64,000 bases of DNA from Paenibacillus sp. FSL H8-0048 (GTDB lineage Bacteria; Bacillota; Bacilli; Paenibacillales; Paenibacillaceae), in the NCBI RefSeq assembly GCF_038002825.1, contig NZ_JBBODF010000001.1, forward strand, positions 434,001 through 498,000. The letters are read 5' to 3'. The notes under the pieces were generated by a model. The model saw nothing but the letters and a program-made list of their open reading frames with translations. It made no database searches and had not been told where the DNA came from. This document shows positions 1 through 8,960 of this stretch, in pieces. The position numbers were made by a program, and so were the translations under genes. The stretch's first letter is position 1. Each line of letters opens with the position of its first letter.

Positions 1-1525
1 AATTGGCAGAGTAGCCTGTCATCTGATTGAACAGCTCGGACGCATCCAGGCCAATCTCATGATTGGCGGTGAACAGGCTAAGGTCGGTATAGGCCTTGGC
101 CGTACTGTCATTGTAGTTGCCTGTTCCCACATGAACATAACGGCGCAGCTCGGAGCCTTCCTGGCGTACGATCAGCGTTACCTTGGCATGGGTCTTGAGA
201 CCGACGAGACCATAAACCACATGGCAGCCGGACTGCTCCAGCTTACGCGCCCAGGCGATATTGCGTTCCTCATCAAAGCGCGCCTTCAGTTCCACAACCA
301 CCGTAACTTGCTTGCCGGACTCGGCTGCGTTGGCGAGGGCTGCTATCAGCGGAGAATTGCCGCTGACCCGGTACAGCGTCATTTTGATGGCCATCACCTG
401 CTCATCCTCGGAGGCCTGGATAATGAAATCCGTCATGGCATCGAAGGATTCGTACGGATGATAGACCAGCACATCACGCTGGCTCAGCACTTCGAAGAAA
501 TCTTCATTCTCATCGAATTCCGCCGGGTACATCGGCTCGACAGGCGGATTGAGCAGATAGCTGAAGCCCTTCAGACTGCTGGTGAAGCTGCGCAGGAAGC
601 CGAGATCAAGCGGACCTTCGATCTCGAAGACGAAGTCCTCCAGCTCGAATTCAGCCTGTAGCTGCTCAAGTGCATAGGGATGGATACCTTTCTGTACTTC
701 CAGACGGGCAGGCACACCGCGGCGGCGTTTGCGGAGCTCCTTCTCGATCTCCTCCAGCAGATCCTCCGCGCCTTCTTCATCTATCGTCAGGTCGGAGTTG
801 CGGGTCAGGCGGAATTCGCTGACGGCTACCGGATCATAACCGCTGAACAAGGTCTGAATATGATGGCGGATCACATCTTCAATGAATACAAATTGCCGTT
901 TTTTGCTGTTCGAGCGGTGCGGCAAGGGAATGCAGCGCGGCAGATTGGACGGAATCTGCAGAATGGCGAAGTAAGGCTCCTCCTCCTGGCTGTTCTTCCT
1001 TGTCAGCACGACAGCCAGATAGATGAACTGGCTGTGGACCAGCGGGAACGGACGGCTCTGGTCGACGGCCATCGGAGTCAGCACAGGGAAAATAATATCA
1101 CGGTAGTATTCCTCAATTGCCTGCTCCTGTGCCGGTGTTAAGTCTTCATAATCAACGAACACAATGCCCTCTTTATGCAGGCTGCGAGAAATATCCTTGA
1201 AGGTGCGGTACTGGTCGGCGACAATTTTGGTCACCCGTTTGCTGAGGCGTTTATAGAGGCCGGAGGGCGTATAGCCGGTGAAATCCTTTTTGGAATATCC
1301 CGCCCGGATCTGATCCTGAATGCCCGCTACCCGGACACTGATGAACTCATCCAGATTACTGGACACTATGGCCAGGAATTTAGCCCGCTCAATCAGCGGG
1401 TTCTCCGGGTCCTGTGCCTCGCCGAGCACCCGGCGGTTGAACTCGATCCAGCTGAGGTCACGGTTAAGATAGGCTGTTGCAGGACTAATATTGTTGATTT
1501 TTTTCTCATCTGTATTCACGTTCAT
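1..1525 (-). CDS. ppk1: Polyphosphate kinase (PPK1), 3' part cut by window edge
   Basis: Makes inorganic polyphosphate from ATP. Translating the minus strand from the ATG at 1525 gives about 508 residues without a stop, so the C-terminal quarter of a roughly 700-residue enzyme lies left of the window. Visible signatures are an N-terminal stretch reading NRDLSWIEFNRRVL, the middle-domain motif SQFIYLAVVL, and VGLKTHAKVTLI near residue 445, which carries the histidine that is phosphorylated in this family. GGAGGG lies only 4 nt before the ATG; an in-frame GTG two codons later has better spacing (10 nt) and may be the real start. It is divergent from the LysM/3D gene, with a 300-bp shared control region. 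Confidence 0.93.
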   Translation of the reverse strand, partial: MNVNTDEKKINNISPATAYLNRDLSWIEFNRRVLGEAQDPENPLIERAKFLAIVSSNLDEFISVRVAGIQDQIRAGYSKKDFTGYTPSGLYKRLSKRVTKIVADQYRTFKDISRSLHKEGIVFVDYEDLTPAQEQAIEEYYRDIIFPVLTPMAVDQSRPFPLVHSQFIYLAVVLTRKNSQEEEPYFAILQIPSNLPRCIPLPHRSNSKKRQFVFIEDVIRHHIQTLFSGYDPVAVSEFRLTRNSDLTIDEEGAEDLLEEIEKELRKRRRGVPARLEVQKGIHPYALEQLQAEFELEDFVFEIEGPLDLGFLRSFTSSLKGFSYLLNPPVEPMYPAEFDENEDFFEVLSQRDVLVYHPYESFDAMTDFIIQASEDEQVMAIKMTLYRVSGNSPLIAALANAAESGKQVTVVVELKARFDEERNIAWARKLEQSGCHVVYGLVGLKTHAKVTLIVRQEGSELRRYVHVGTGNYNDSTAKAYTDLSLFTANHEIGLDASELFNQMTGYSAN

Positions 1526-1600
1526 GGACCCTCCAAGGTTGCTTCAATGTCTAGTTAAGATATCGTGTTCTTTCATTCTACTATTTGCTTGCGTGAGAAA

Positions 1601-1617
1601 TGTTAAAACTGTGTAAA
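1601..1617 (+). promoter_or_regulatory. Candidate WalR (YycF) binding box
   Basis: TGTTAA-N5-TGTAAA matches the WalR consensus TGTWAH-N5-TGTWAH exactly. It lies about 209 bp upstream of the LysM/3D gene and 76 bp upstream of ppk. WalKR controls yocH-type 3D/LysM genes in Bacillus, so control of the downstream wall gene is the likelier role. The rest of 1526-1825 is AT-rich; a TATATT at 1771-1776 could be a -10, but no convincing -35 was found. Confidence 0.5.
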
Positions 1618-1825
1618 ATTTTTGCGAAAATTCAGGAAACATGGCATATTTATGCCGAGTCCCTTAATAATGATTAAGAATATGTAATATTTATATCGGT
1701 GGTAACGCTTTATTTGGGATAATTATTTCCAATTGCCACAAAAACATAGCCAATGGTTACAAAGTTGTGATATATTCATTACTGTTAGTTTACAAACCTG
1801 GCGTCACCATTGAAGGAGGCAATTC

Positions 1826-2509
1826 ATGAAACTCAAGATCAGAGCCATCACCGCCCTGGCGGCCGTACTGGGACTCGGCACCTTGCTTCACGCAGCTCCC
1901 GTTCAAGCTGACAGCGTACATATCGCTGGAGATACTACTACCTATTATACTCTATCCAATCATTATGGCATAAGCGTTGATGAGCTTATGAATGCGAACC
2001 CGCAGATTTCAGCGCTAAATATCTATCCCGGGCTGAAATTCACCATTCCGGGTGATGTTCAAGCCAAGACTGTGGCAGTAGCCAATACTGCAGCAGCTTC
2101 AGTAGAAGCTGTGGACGCAGCAGAAGTTCAAGCCCTGAGTGTGCAGCCGGCGACCAATACCGTTCAAGCCTGGGGCAAAGAATTCAATTACGCCAAAGTG
2201 CTGCAGGTCAAGGCTTCCGCCTATTCCTCGGCAGCCAGCGAGAATGGCAAGTGGGGCGCAGTCGATTATTTCGGCAATGCGCTGAAGCTCGGAACCATCG
2301 CCGTTGATCCGAGCGTGATTCCGCTGGGAACGAAGGTACTCGTAACCGGGTATACCCATCCGGGCCTTCCGAAGCAAGCCTTCGTAGCGACAGCGACGGA
2401 TATGGGGAGTGCGATTAAGGGCAACCGGATCGATATCTTTATTCCGGGCAGCCAGAGCTTTGTAGCCGATTTCGGTTTTCAGTATGTAAATTTATATATT
2501 ATTGAATAA
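1826..2509 (+). CDS. Secreted LysM and 3D-domain cell-wall protein (YocH-like)
   Basis: 227 residues. A signal peptide (about 1-28, cleaved near VQA-DS) is followed by one LysM peptidoglycan-binding repeat (about 38-75), an Ala/Val/Glu-rich linker, and a C-terminal 3D domain (about 129-227). That domain shows the conserved aspartates in AVDPSVIPLGTKV, TATDMGSAIKG and NRIDIF. 3D domains are double-psi barrels related to MltA-type lytic transglycosylases, so the protein probably cuts or remodels peptidoglycan. GAAGGAGG sits 8 nt before the ATG. The WalR-like box upstream fits YocH-type control. The exact enzymatic activity cannot be read from sequence. Confidence 0.85.
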   Translation: MKLKIRAITALAAVLGLGTLLHAAPVQADSVHIAGDTTTYYTLSNHYGISVDELMNANPQISALNIYPGLKFTIPGDVQAKTVAVANTAAASVEAVDAAEVQALSVQPATNTVQAWGKEFNYAKVLQVKASAYSSAASENGKWGAVDYFGNALKLGTIAVDPSVIPLGTKVLVTGYTHPGLPKQAFVATATDMGSAIKGNRIDIFIPGSQSFVADFGFQYVNLYIIE

Positions 2510-2556
2510 ACCAATAATGAACCTTTGTACCATATCAAGCACAATACGTAATCATG

Positions 2557-2603
2557 AAAAGGAAACAAAACCAGGCAGCATCCGCCGGTTTTGTTTCCTT
2601 TTT
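2557..2603 (+). terminator. Rho-independent terminator of the LysM/3D gene
   Basis: A perfect 12-bp stem (GGAAACAAAACC with GGTTTTGTTTCC) and a 14-nt loop, followed by five T. The T run leads straight into the 104-bp dispersed repeat. Confidence 0.9.
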
Positions 2604-2707
2604 AAAATATAAGGATTTATATGTTTTTCGCTATACATGATCCTTCTATTTCTCGCTGAAACGGTACCGTCCTTCAAAGGACGGCAAAGCCGTTTCCACT
2701 TGCATTA
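2604..2707 (+). repeat. Dispersed structured repeat, copy 1
   Basis: 104 bp, matching 47102-47205 with about 13 differences by eye, mostly in the first half. It starts with the near-palindrome ATATAAGGATTTATAT. Its second half folds as a nested hairpin: GAAACGG with CCGTTTC around CCGTCCTT-C-AAAGGACGG. It begins at the end of a terminator T run, as the other copy does. Confidence 0.8.
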
Positions 2708-2727
2708 GGACTCTAATGATCAAGCGG

Positions 2728-3624
2728 TTATTTGCTCTTGCTGACCTGTAGCATCTGGGGAACGGTCACGAAGCTGTATCCGCGCTGCCGCAGAATGCCG
2801 ATGATCTCAGGCAGCGCCTGCAGCGTCCCTTGGAGGTTACTGCCTCTGCCGCCGCCCCCGTGCTGAAGAATAATGGCCCCTCTGCCAGCCTGGGAGAGAA
2901 TGTTGTGCTTGACCTGATTTTTGGACAGGCCTCTCCAGTCGAGGGAGTCGACGTTCCAGTTCACCAGCTTATAGCCATGCGACTTCGCCCATTTAACCTG
3001 CGGCTCATTGATATCGCCATATGGCGGGCGGATCAGCTTCGGCTTGTATCCGGCCAGCAGCTGCAGAATATTCTCCGTACGGATAATCTGGATGCGGAAC
3101 GCATTCATACTCAGCTTGCTGAACTGGGGGTGATTATAGGAGTGGTTGCCGATGGCATGGCCTTCGCGGATCATGCGTGCTACCAGGGCGGGATGCTTCT
3201 CCGCACGGCTGCCGACCACGAAGAAGGTGGCTTTGACTTTATATTTGCGCAGCACATCCAGGAGCTGCGGGGTGTAGCGGGGATCAGGCACATCATCGAA
3301 GGTAAGAGCGATCATTTTATGGCGTGGTCCCTGGGTCTTGAGTGTCTCCGGGTATTTGCGCAGTAATTGGCTGAGGGAGAGGCCCTTGCTTCTTTTATGG
3401 CGGTTTACTGAAGAAGGGGAGGCCGCTGATCCGGCAGGTACTGCCGTTTCTTCTTCAATAGAAGCTTCTGGCCGGGAGGATGGCAGGATCTCTTGTGCCG
3501 GCACTGGCGCAGGACTATCTGCCGCGGCTGCAGAGACAGGTACAAGCTCCGCAGCCGGTGCAGACAGGGCCAGGGCAATGACGGATATAAACAGCACAAT
3601 TCGGCGGAATATTGCCAGTTTCAT
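2728..3624 (-). CDS. Polysaccharide deacetylase (NodB domain), secreted or membrane-anchored
   Basis: 298 residues from the ATG at 3624, which has GGAGGAGG 10 nt upstream; an in-frame GTG at 3648 lies before that site and is less likely. A hydrophobic N-terminus (about 1-27) is a signal peptide or anchor, then a Pro/Ser/Glu-rich linker, then a NodB domain from about residue 100. All five motifs are visible: TFDDVPDP, GNHSYNHP (metal-binding histidines), RPPYGD, NWNVDSLDW and ILQHGG. The family removes N-acetyl groups from peptidoglycan or chitin oligomers; the substrate here is unknown. Confidence 0.9.
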   Translation of the reverse strand: MKLAIFRRIVLFISVIALALSAPAAELVPVSAAAADSPAPVPAQEILPSSRPEASIEEETAVPAGSAASPSSVNRHKRSKGLSLSQLLRKYPETLKTQGPRHKMIALTFDDVPDPRYTPQLLDVLRKYKVKATFFVVGSRAEKHPALVARMIREGHAIGNHSYNHPQFSKLSMNAFRIQIIRTENILQLLAGYKPKLIRPPYGDINEPQVKWAKSHGYKLVNWNVDSLDWRGLSKNQVKHNILSQAGRGAIILQHGGGGRGSNLQGTLQALPEIIGILRQRGYSFVTVPQMLQVSKSK

Positions 3625-3760
3625 CAGAACGAAGCCTCCTCCAACCACGGTCCGGTTATTTTAGAATATAAGGGTTGTTATTTCCAAGCAGCCATGAAAT
3701 TATGCCGTGAATCGTTGTATACTGAAATGGATCATAGATACGGGAAGGATGGAGACAAGA

Positions 3761-4801
3761 ATGACCGATTTGTTTGCACCTTATGAACTGAAGGCTCTGA
3801 CCCTGAAGAACCGCGTGGTCATGCCACCGATGTGCCAGTATGCGGTTGAGAAGCAGGACGGTATTCCCAATGACTGGCATTATGTGCATTATGTCAGCCG
3901 GGCTGTCGGGGGATGCGGCTTCATTATTGTAGAGATGAGCGGAGTTCACCCTGATGGGCGGATTACGAGCCGGGACACCGGGATCTGGGATGACGGGCAG
4001 ATTCCGGCGTTCAAGCGGCTGACGGATGCCGTTCATGCCCATGGAGCTAAGATTGCCATCCAGCTCGGACATGCCGGCCGTAAGGCCGTCGATGCTGCCC
4101 CGCCGGTTGCACCTTCGGCCATCCCGTTCGATGATACCTATGCGATGCCCAAGGCGCTTAGCCGTGAAGAGATTACGGAGCTGATTATCGCCTTCCGGGA
4201 AGCGGCGCGGCGTGCGGTTGAAGCGGGGTTCGATACGGTTGAGCTGCATGGAGCCCATGGATACCTCATCCACCAGTTCCATTCCCCGCTCTCCAATATC
4301 CGGGATGATGAGTATGGACAAGACCCCATCTTGTTCGGGGAACAGGTGGTAGAGGCAGTGCGTGAGGTGCTGCCGGCTGAAATGCCGCTAATCATGCGGG
4401 TGTCCGCCAAGGAATACGTGGAGGGCGGTTATGATGAAGCGTATGCGCTGGAATTCTGCCGCCGCTATAAGGAGGCAGGCGTAGACCTGTTCCATGTATC
4501 CTCGGGCGGGGAGGGGCCGATTGGCTCGAATGGCGGCCCGAATGCAGGGTCAGCTTATCAGGTGGGGCTTGCCGAATACATACGCAGCGGATTACAGGTC
4601 CCCGTTATTGCTGTAGGCCGTCTGGAGTCCTATGAGGAAGCGCAGGCGGTGATAACGGAGGCGAAGGCAGAGCTTGTAGCTGTAGGCAGAGGCCTGCTCA
4701 GTGACCCGTACTGGACGCTTCATGCTGCTGAGGCACTGGACGGTATTGATCCGTCCGATCTGCCCGCACCTTATGTACGCGGAATCTGGAACAAGAAATA
4801 G
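3761..4801 (+). CDS. namA: NADPH:flavin oxidoreductase, old yellow enzyme (YqjM/NamA type)
   Basis: 346 residues, close to YqjM (338). FMN-dependent reductase of activated C=C bonds (enones, nitro compounds). Seen: LFAPYELKALTLKNRVVMPPMCQY at the N-terminus, with the Cys that tunes the flavin in the YqjM subclass; AIQLGHAGRK; ELHGAHGYLIHQFHSPLSN; HVSSGG; and a C-terminal phosphate-binding VAVGRGLLSDPYW. The start at 3761 (MTDLF) is preceded by GGAG at 6 nt; upstream in-frame starts lack a ribosome site. It stands alone between the deacetylase (divergent) and pyrK. Confidence 0.92.
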   Translation: MTDLFAPYELKALTLKNRVVMPPMCQYAVEKQDGIPNDWHYVHYVSRAVGGCGFIIVEMSGVHPDGRITSRDTGIWDDGQIPAFKRLTDAVHAHGAKIAIQLGHAGRKAVDAAPPVAPSAIPFDDTYAMPKALSREEITELIIAFREAARRAVEAGFDTVELHGAHGYLIHQFHSPLSNIRDDEYGQDPILFGEQVVEAVREVLPAEMPLIMRVSAKEYVEGGYDEAYALEFCRRYKEAGVDLFHVSSGGEGPIGSNGGPNAGSAYQVGLAEYIRSGLQVPVIAVGRLESYEEAQAVITEAKAELVAVGRGLLSDPYWTLHAAEALDGIDPSDLPAPYVRGIWNKK

Positions 4802-4887
4802 AGGGCATCATTTGTGAATAATGTCACAGATTTTAAGTTCCTTCTAAGGCATGGTTAATAAGATTAAATTTGAAGGAGCTTGATAAC

Positions 4888-5592
4888 GTGGCGACGGTGA
4901 TTAGTAATGAGCGGCTGGCTGAAGGAGTGTACCACCTGGTAGTTGAAGGGGGAAACAGCGGGGAGATGGGTCAGTTCTACATGCTGCGGGCATGGGGAGC
5001 CTATCCGCTGCTGTCAAGACCCCTTAGCATACATCAGGTGAATGATAACGGTGTTGAATTCTTGTATCACGTAGTGGGCGAAGGAACAGAGATCCTTGCC
5101 GCACTGAATCCGGGCGATCCGCTGGAGCTGGAGGGACCGTTCGGTACAGGCTTCCCGCAGGTCGAAGGCAAGGTAGCGCTAGTGGGCGGGGGGATCGGAA
5201 TTGCTCCGCTGTATTATTGTGCGCAAAAGCTTCCGGGAAGTGATATCTATCTCGGCTTCAGCCGCGAGCCTTTCCGTACCGAAGCCTTCCGTCCTCTGGC
5301 TGCTGAGCTGACCGTCGATGTAGGCGGATTGATTCTGGACAGCGTGGATTTCTCGGCGTATGACCATATCTTCGTCTGCGGCCCGCATCCGATGCTGAAG
5401 GCTGCACAGCTCAAGGGCATTGCTCCAGATTCTGGGGGCAAGCGCCCCGCCGTCTATCTGTCCCTGGAGAACCGGATGGCCTGCGGCATCGGCGCCTGCC
5501 TGGTCTGCAGCGTCTCTTGTAAGGACGGGCAACGCAAAGCCTGTGCGGACGGTCCTGTCTTCCTGGCTGAGGAGGTATTATTCCATGATTAA
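4888..5592 (+). CDS. pyrK: Dihydroorotate dehydrogenase B, electron-transfer subunit
   Basis: 234 residues. Passes electrons from the PyrD flavin to NAD+ through FAD and a [2Fe-2S] cluster. Seen: FAD-binding [10 protein letters not shown], a GPFGTGF loop, the nucleotide-binding [12 protein letters not shown], and the C-terminal cysteine cluster [11 protein letters not shown] followed by a fourth Cys in [10 protein letters not shown]. The start is the GTG at 4888, 9 nt after GGAG; the upstream in-frame TTG lies inside the ribosome site. It overlaps pyrD by 8 bp. The rest of the pyr operon is not next to it, unlike in Bacillus subtilis. Confidence 0.95.
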   Translation: MATVISNERLAEGVYHLVVEGGNSGEMGQFYMLRAWGAYPLLSRPLSIHQVNDNGVEFLYHVVGEGTEILAALNPGDPLELEGPFGTGFPQVEGKVALVGGGIGIAPLYYCAQKLPGSDIYLGFSREPFRTEAFRPLAAELTVDVGGLILDSVDFSAYDHIFVCGPHPMLKAAQLKGIAPDSGGKRPAVYLSLENRMACGIGACLVCSVSCKDGQRKACADGPVFLAEEVLFHD

Positions 5593-6517
5593 TACAACTG
5601 CAACGATTGCCGGTGTGTCCTTCAAGAACCCGATTGTCATGGCTTCCGGCACCTTCGGCTTCGGCCGTGAATATGGCCGGTTATACGATGTGTCCCTGCT
5701 GGGCGGTATCTCCGGCAAGGGTCTTACGCTTCATGCCAAAGCCGGTAATCCCGGAATCCGCGTCTATGAGACCCCTTCCGGGATGCTGAACAGTGTAGGG
5801 CTTGAGAATCCGGGAGTAGAGGCCTTTCTGGCCAAGGAGCTGCCATATTGGGAGACGCTGGATACCGCACGTATCGTGAATCTGGGCGGCAACACGCTGG
5901 CGGATTATGTACTGGGTGCGGAGCTGATCCAGCGGGATGCGGATGCCCGTCTTCTGGCCGGGAAGCCGGCCGTGGATATGATTGAACTGAATATCTCCTG
6001 CCCGAACGTGAAGGAGGGCGGGATTGCTTTTGGCGTGAAGACTCCTGCGGCACAGGAAGTGGTCCGTGCGGTCCGTGCGGCTACAAGCCTGCCGCTGGCC
6101 GTGAAGCTGTCGCCGAATGCAGAGGATATCGCAGAGATGGCTGTGATGTGCGAAGCAGAGGGCGCGGACGCCGTCTCTCTGATCAACACGATCTCCGGGA
6201 TGAAGATCGATGTCCGCCGCCGCCGCAGTGTCTTCAATAACCTCTATGCGGGACTGTCCGGACCGGCGATTAAGCCGGTGGCTCTGCGTATGGTGCACCA
6301 GGTATCCCGCAGGGTTACCATTCCGGTAATCGGCATGGGAGGCATCACTTCGGCTACGGATATTATTGAATTTATTATGGCGGGGGCGACTGTAATACAG
6401 GTTGGTACCTACAACTTCATGAATTTGCGGGCGGGCAGTACGCTTGTAGAAGAATTGCAGCAGTTTATGAAGGAAGAGAATATTTCCTCACTGGATGAGA
6501 TCCGTGGTATTGTATAG
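5585..6517 (+). CDS. pyrD: Dihydroorotate dehydrogenase B, catalytic subunit
   Basis: 310 residues. Oxidises dihydroorotate to orotate in pyrimidine synthesis as the FMN subunit of the PyrD-PyrK complex. Seen: [19 protein letters not shown], the active-site [13 protein letters not shown] with the Cys base typical of class 1 enzymes, AVKLSPN, NTISGM, IGMGGI and the FMN-phosphate loop [18 protein letters not shown] lies 9 nt before the ATG, inside the end of pyrK, so the two are co-translated. Confidence 0.96.
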   Translation: MINTTATIAGVSFKNPIVMASGTFGFGREYGRLYDVSLLGGISGKGLTLHAKAGNPGIRVYETPSGMLNSVGLENPGVEAFLAKELPYWETLDTARIVNLGGNTLADYVLGAELIQRDADARLLAGKPAVDMIELNISCPNVKEGGIAFGVKTPAAQEVVRAVRAATSLPLAVKLSPNAEDIAEMAVMCEAEGADAVSLINTISGMKIDVRRRRSVFNNLYAGLSGPAIKPVALRMVHQVSRRVTIPVIGMGGITSATDIIEFIMAGATVIQVGTYNFMNLRAGSTLVEELQQFMKEENISSLDEIRGIV

Positions 6518-6604
6518 GCAGCAGGCCTGTATACAATGATCTTTTTGCCGCAGAATGAGAGATCTCTACAGCCTATGGTTAATATAAAGGGAGGGGAGTT
6601 CAGC

Positions 6605-6955
6605 TTGACGACGAATCCGGTGCATGCTGATGATATTGTGCTGTCCGAGACCGAGGTAGGCCGCGATCTGCTGCTGCTGATTACCGGGGGAGTACGCCAT
6701 ATTGGTGCGGCAAGCACGGCGTACATGGACGGAGACCTCGCGCGGGTGATGACCTCTGCCGTTCCCCATCATAAGGAGCATACGATCAGTGAAGCCATTG
6801 CGCTGAAGGCTGCTGCCGCATTGAACCGGACAGTCACGGTTGTGATGGGCATTCACTATGACGATCTGAGCAAAGAGGGCATTCTTGCGGTCGTAAATAT
6901 TGTGAATGATAAGGTGGAGCGATATTTAGTGCAGAAGGCCGGAACAAATTTTTGA
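6605..6955 (+). CDS. LpdD-like protein (prenylated-flavin chaperone-like domain)
   Basis: 116 residues from the TTG at 6605, which has GGGAGGGGAG 6 nt upstream; an upstream ATG at 6575 lacks a site. GGVRHIGAASTAYMDG, the HHKEHTISEAIALKAAAAL segment and VTVVMGIHYDDLSKEGI fit the small domain found beside UbiD-type decarboxylases (LpdD/BsdD group), from memory. No ubiD or ubiX gene is nearby. It follows pyrD by 87 bp in the same direction and could be co-transcribed. Function unknown. Confidence 0.6.
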   Translation: MTTNPVHADDIVLSETEVGRDLLLLITGGVRHIGAASTAYMDGDLARVMTSAVPHHKEHTISEAIALKAAAALNRTVTVVMGIHYDDLSKEGILAVVNIVNDKVERYLVQKAGTNF

Positions 6956-7023
6956 AACGATCCCCATCTCCCTGCGTAAAAGATACCATTGAACCACTAA
7001 CTTTACTTTTGGAGGAATGAACC

Positions 7024-7689
7024 ATGTCTATATTTAAAAGATTGCGTGATCTGACCATGTCCAATGTGAATGCGATTATTGATAAAGCAGAAGATCCGGT
7101 TAAAATGACCGACCAGTACATTCGTGACATGACGGAGGATCTGGAGGATGCCGAGAAAGCGGTAGCTGCCCAGATCGCTATTGAGAAGAAATTCAAACAG
7201 CTGTACGAAGAGCAGGAAGCGCTGGTGAACAAGCGTAATCAGCAAGCTCATGCAGCCGCTCAGGCCGGTAACGCCGATCTGGCCCGCCGTGCCCTTGAAG
7301 AGAAGAAATCGGCAGAAGCCAAGCTTGTAGAGTACAAGGCCAGCTTCGACCAGAACAAGGCTTCCGCAGACAACCTGCGCGGCAAGCTCGACGAAATGCG
7401 CAAACAGCTTACCCAGATGAAAAACAAGCGGGAGACACTCGTTGCCCGTTACAACGCTGCGAAGGCGCAGACCGAAATCAACAAAGCGATGAGCGGCTTC
7501 AGCTCCGACTCTGCTTCTGCCGGACTCAAACGGATGGAAGACAAGATGCTGCAGGCCGAAGCACAGGCTGAAGCCAGCAACGAGATGAGCTCGGGCAACA
7601 AATCGCTGGATGATGAGTTCGAGAAGCTGGGCAAAGACCAGGCGGTTGAAGATGAGCTGGCTGCGCTGATGAAGCAATACGAGAAATAA
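7024..7689 (+). CDS. pspA: PspA/IM30 family membrane-stress protein
   Basis: 221 residues, almost entirely helical and charged. The N-terminal amphipathic helix MSIFKRLRDLTMSNVNAII is followed by DKAEDPVKMTDQYIRDM, the family hallmark, then long coiled coil to about residue 160 and a short helical tail. Members (PspA, LiaH, Vipp1) form ESCRT-III-like oligomers on stressed membranes. GGAGG lies 8 nt before the ATG. It heads a set of three genes with the DUF350 and DUF4178 genes; a terminator-like hairpin between it and the next gene should make it the most expressed. Confidence 0.93.
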   Translation: MSIFKRLRDLTMSNVNAIIDKAEDPVKMTDQYIRDMTEDLEDAEKAVAAQIAIEKKFKQLYEEQEALVNKRNQQAHAAAQAGNADLARRALEEKKSAEAKLVEYKASFDQNKASADNLRGKLDEMRKQLTQMKNKRETLVARYNAAKAQTEINKAMSGFSSDSASAGLKRMEDKMLQAEAQAEASNEMSSGNKSLDDEFEKLGKDQAVEDELAALMKQYEK

Positions 7690-7731
7690 TAACATATTGG
7701 CAGAAGCCGGACTTTAGGCAATTGTCCACAG

Positions 7732-7770
7732 GCGAAGGGGAGACAGAACGCGCGGTTTCCCCTTCGCTTT
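7732..7770 (+). terminator. Terminator after pspA
   Basis: Ten-bp stem GCGAAGGGGA with TCCCCTTCGC, loop of 16 nt, followed by TTTATGTTT. It probably stops part of the transcripts before the DUF350 gene. Confidence 0.7.
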
Positions 7771-7818
7771 ATGTTTGTCTTACCTGTTAGGAAATATGAA
7801 CAAGCGGGGGCTGGAGTA

Positions 7819-8229
7819 ATGGATTTCGATACCCTGGTGTCCATGGTAGTATGGACGGTCAGCGGCGCAGTGCTGCTGTGTGTGCTGATGCTCGTGGATT
7901 CGCTGTTTACCCGTTATAATGATATGGAAGAGCTGAAGGCGGGGAACATGGCTGTGACTACCCGGCTGGTGTTGAAGCTGCTGTCACAAGGCTATATTTT
8001 ATCGGCATCCATTGCTGCGGCGAACCGGCTCGGGACCGCCCTTATAGTCTCAATAGTATCTTTTGTCTTGTTATTCGTGCTGGAGAAGGCGGTAGAGCAG
8101 CTCCTGAGCCGGTGGGGGAACCTTGAACTGGATCATGGCACCCAGCTTGGCAAGGTCGGCTACGGCCTGATGGCAGGCTCGCTGCATGTGACGGGAGCAT
8201 TGATTATTGCGGCCTTTATCCGCGGATAA
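7819..8229 (+). CDS. DUF350 (YjfL-like) membrane protein
   Basis: 136 residues with four hydrophobic segments (about 5-27, 45-65, 70-92, 110-133), the pattern of DUF350 proteins, which have two tandem half-units. The ATG at 7819 follows GGGGG by 8 nt. DUF350 genes are commonly found beside PspA-like and DUF4178 genes, in the same set as the E. coli yjfIJKL group. Probably acts in the membrane with PspA; mechanism unknown. Confidence 0.75.
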   Translation: MDFDTLVSMVVWTVSGAVLLCVLMLVDSLFTRYNDMEELKAGNMAVTTRLVLKLLSQGYILSASIAAANRLGTALIVSIVSFVLLFVLEKAVEQLLSRWGNLELDHGTQLGKVGYGLMAGSLHVTGALIIAAFIRG

Positions 8230-8270
8230 GAAGAAGGATTAGCGTACCAATCTGTAGGAGGATGATGGCT

Positions 8271-8777
8271 TTGGGTCTTTGGAAAAGAATCGGCAATCTG
8301 TTCTCGAAGCCGGAGGCGCCTAAAGCGCCCGCAAGCATGCTGACCCTGTCTCTCGGAGATATCTGTGAGGTCTCCCTGGTCACCTATGAAGTGACGGGCC
8401 GGACGAAGACGAGCGGCCGGAATGCCGTTGTACTGACACTGCGCGACGGGAGCCGGATCGCCTATCTGTATATAGAAGAGCGGGAAGAGCTGCAATACAG
8501 ATTGTATCACCCGATAGACGGACGTCTGGACAGCCCTTCTGAGGTTCCGGCTACCCTGGAGCTGGATGACCGGACCTTTTATCTGGAGGAAGAATATGAA
8601 GGATATGCCGCCGTTACCGGGCAGACCCCTTACATGAACGGCGGAGAGCAGCATGTCTGGCAATACCAGTCGGATGATTCGCGTCTGCTGCGGGTGGAAT
8701 GGCAGAATGGACGGTTCATGCTCTATGAGGGTGAAAGCGTCCTGTCGGCTGATGTAAGAGTGATCCGCGCGTCTTAA
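8271..8777 (+). CDS. DUF4178 family protein
   Basis: 168 residues from the TTG at 8271, 9 nt after TAGGAGG; the two ATG codons at 8262 and 8265 touch the ribosome site. Soluble and beta-rich. The segment LSLGDICEVSLVTYEVTGRT and the later EEYEGYAAVTG, VWQYQSDDSRLLRVEW look like the DUF4178 fold. It follows the DUF350 gene by 41 bp. DUF4178 genes travel with PspA, DUF350 and SpeD/SpeE-like genes, so a membrane-repair role is inferred. No catalytic motif was recognised. Confidence 0.65.
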   Translation: MGLWKRIGNLFSKPEAPKAPASMLTLSLGDICEVSLVTYEVTGRTKTSGRNAVVLTLRDGSRIAYLYIEEREELQYRLYHPIDGRLDSPSEVPATLELDDRTFYLEEEYEGYAAVTGQTPYMNGGEQHVWQYQSDDSRLLRVEWQNGRFMLYEGESVLSADVRVIRAS

Positions 8778-8838
8778 GCTGAATGTAGCAAGGCTGCGGC
8801 TGCGCTGCTGACAGCTGAATAGAATCGGGATTGAATAA

Positions 8839-8876
8839 GGGATGCATGCGCTTGTTACAGGCCTGTGCATCCCTTT
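8839..8876 (+). terminator. Terminator of the pspA group
   Basis: GGGATGCA and TGCATCCC form a stem round a 19-nt loop, followed by TTTT. Confidence 0.8.
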
Positions 8877-8960
8877 TGCCATGTCTTCATGTTAAAATAG
8901 GGCGTAATTGGCTTAATGAGCAGCAACCCAGCGGATGAAGCAGAAGGAGTGAATTGAAAA

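Noticed and set aside
1..1558. Plus-strand open frames over the first 1.5 kb
   Set aside because: They are shadows of ppk on the minus strand.
8160..8882. 240-residue open frame on the minus strand
   Set aside because: It is antisense to the DUF350 and DUF4178 genes and has no ribosome site or recognisable motif.
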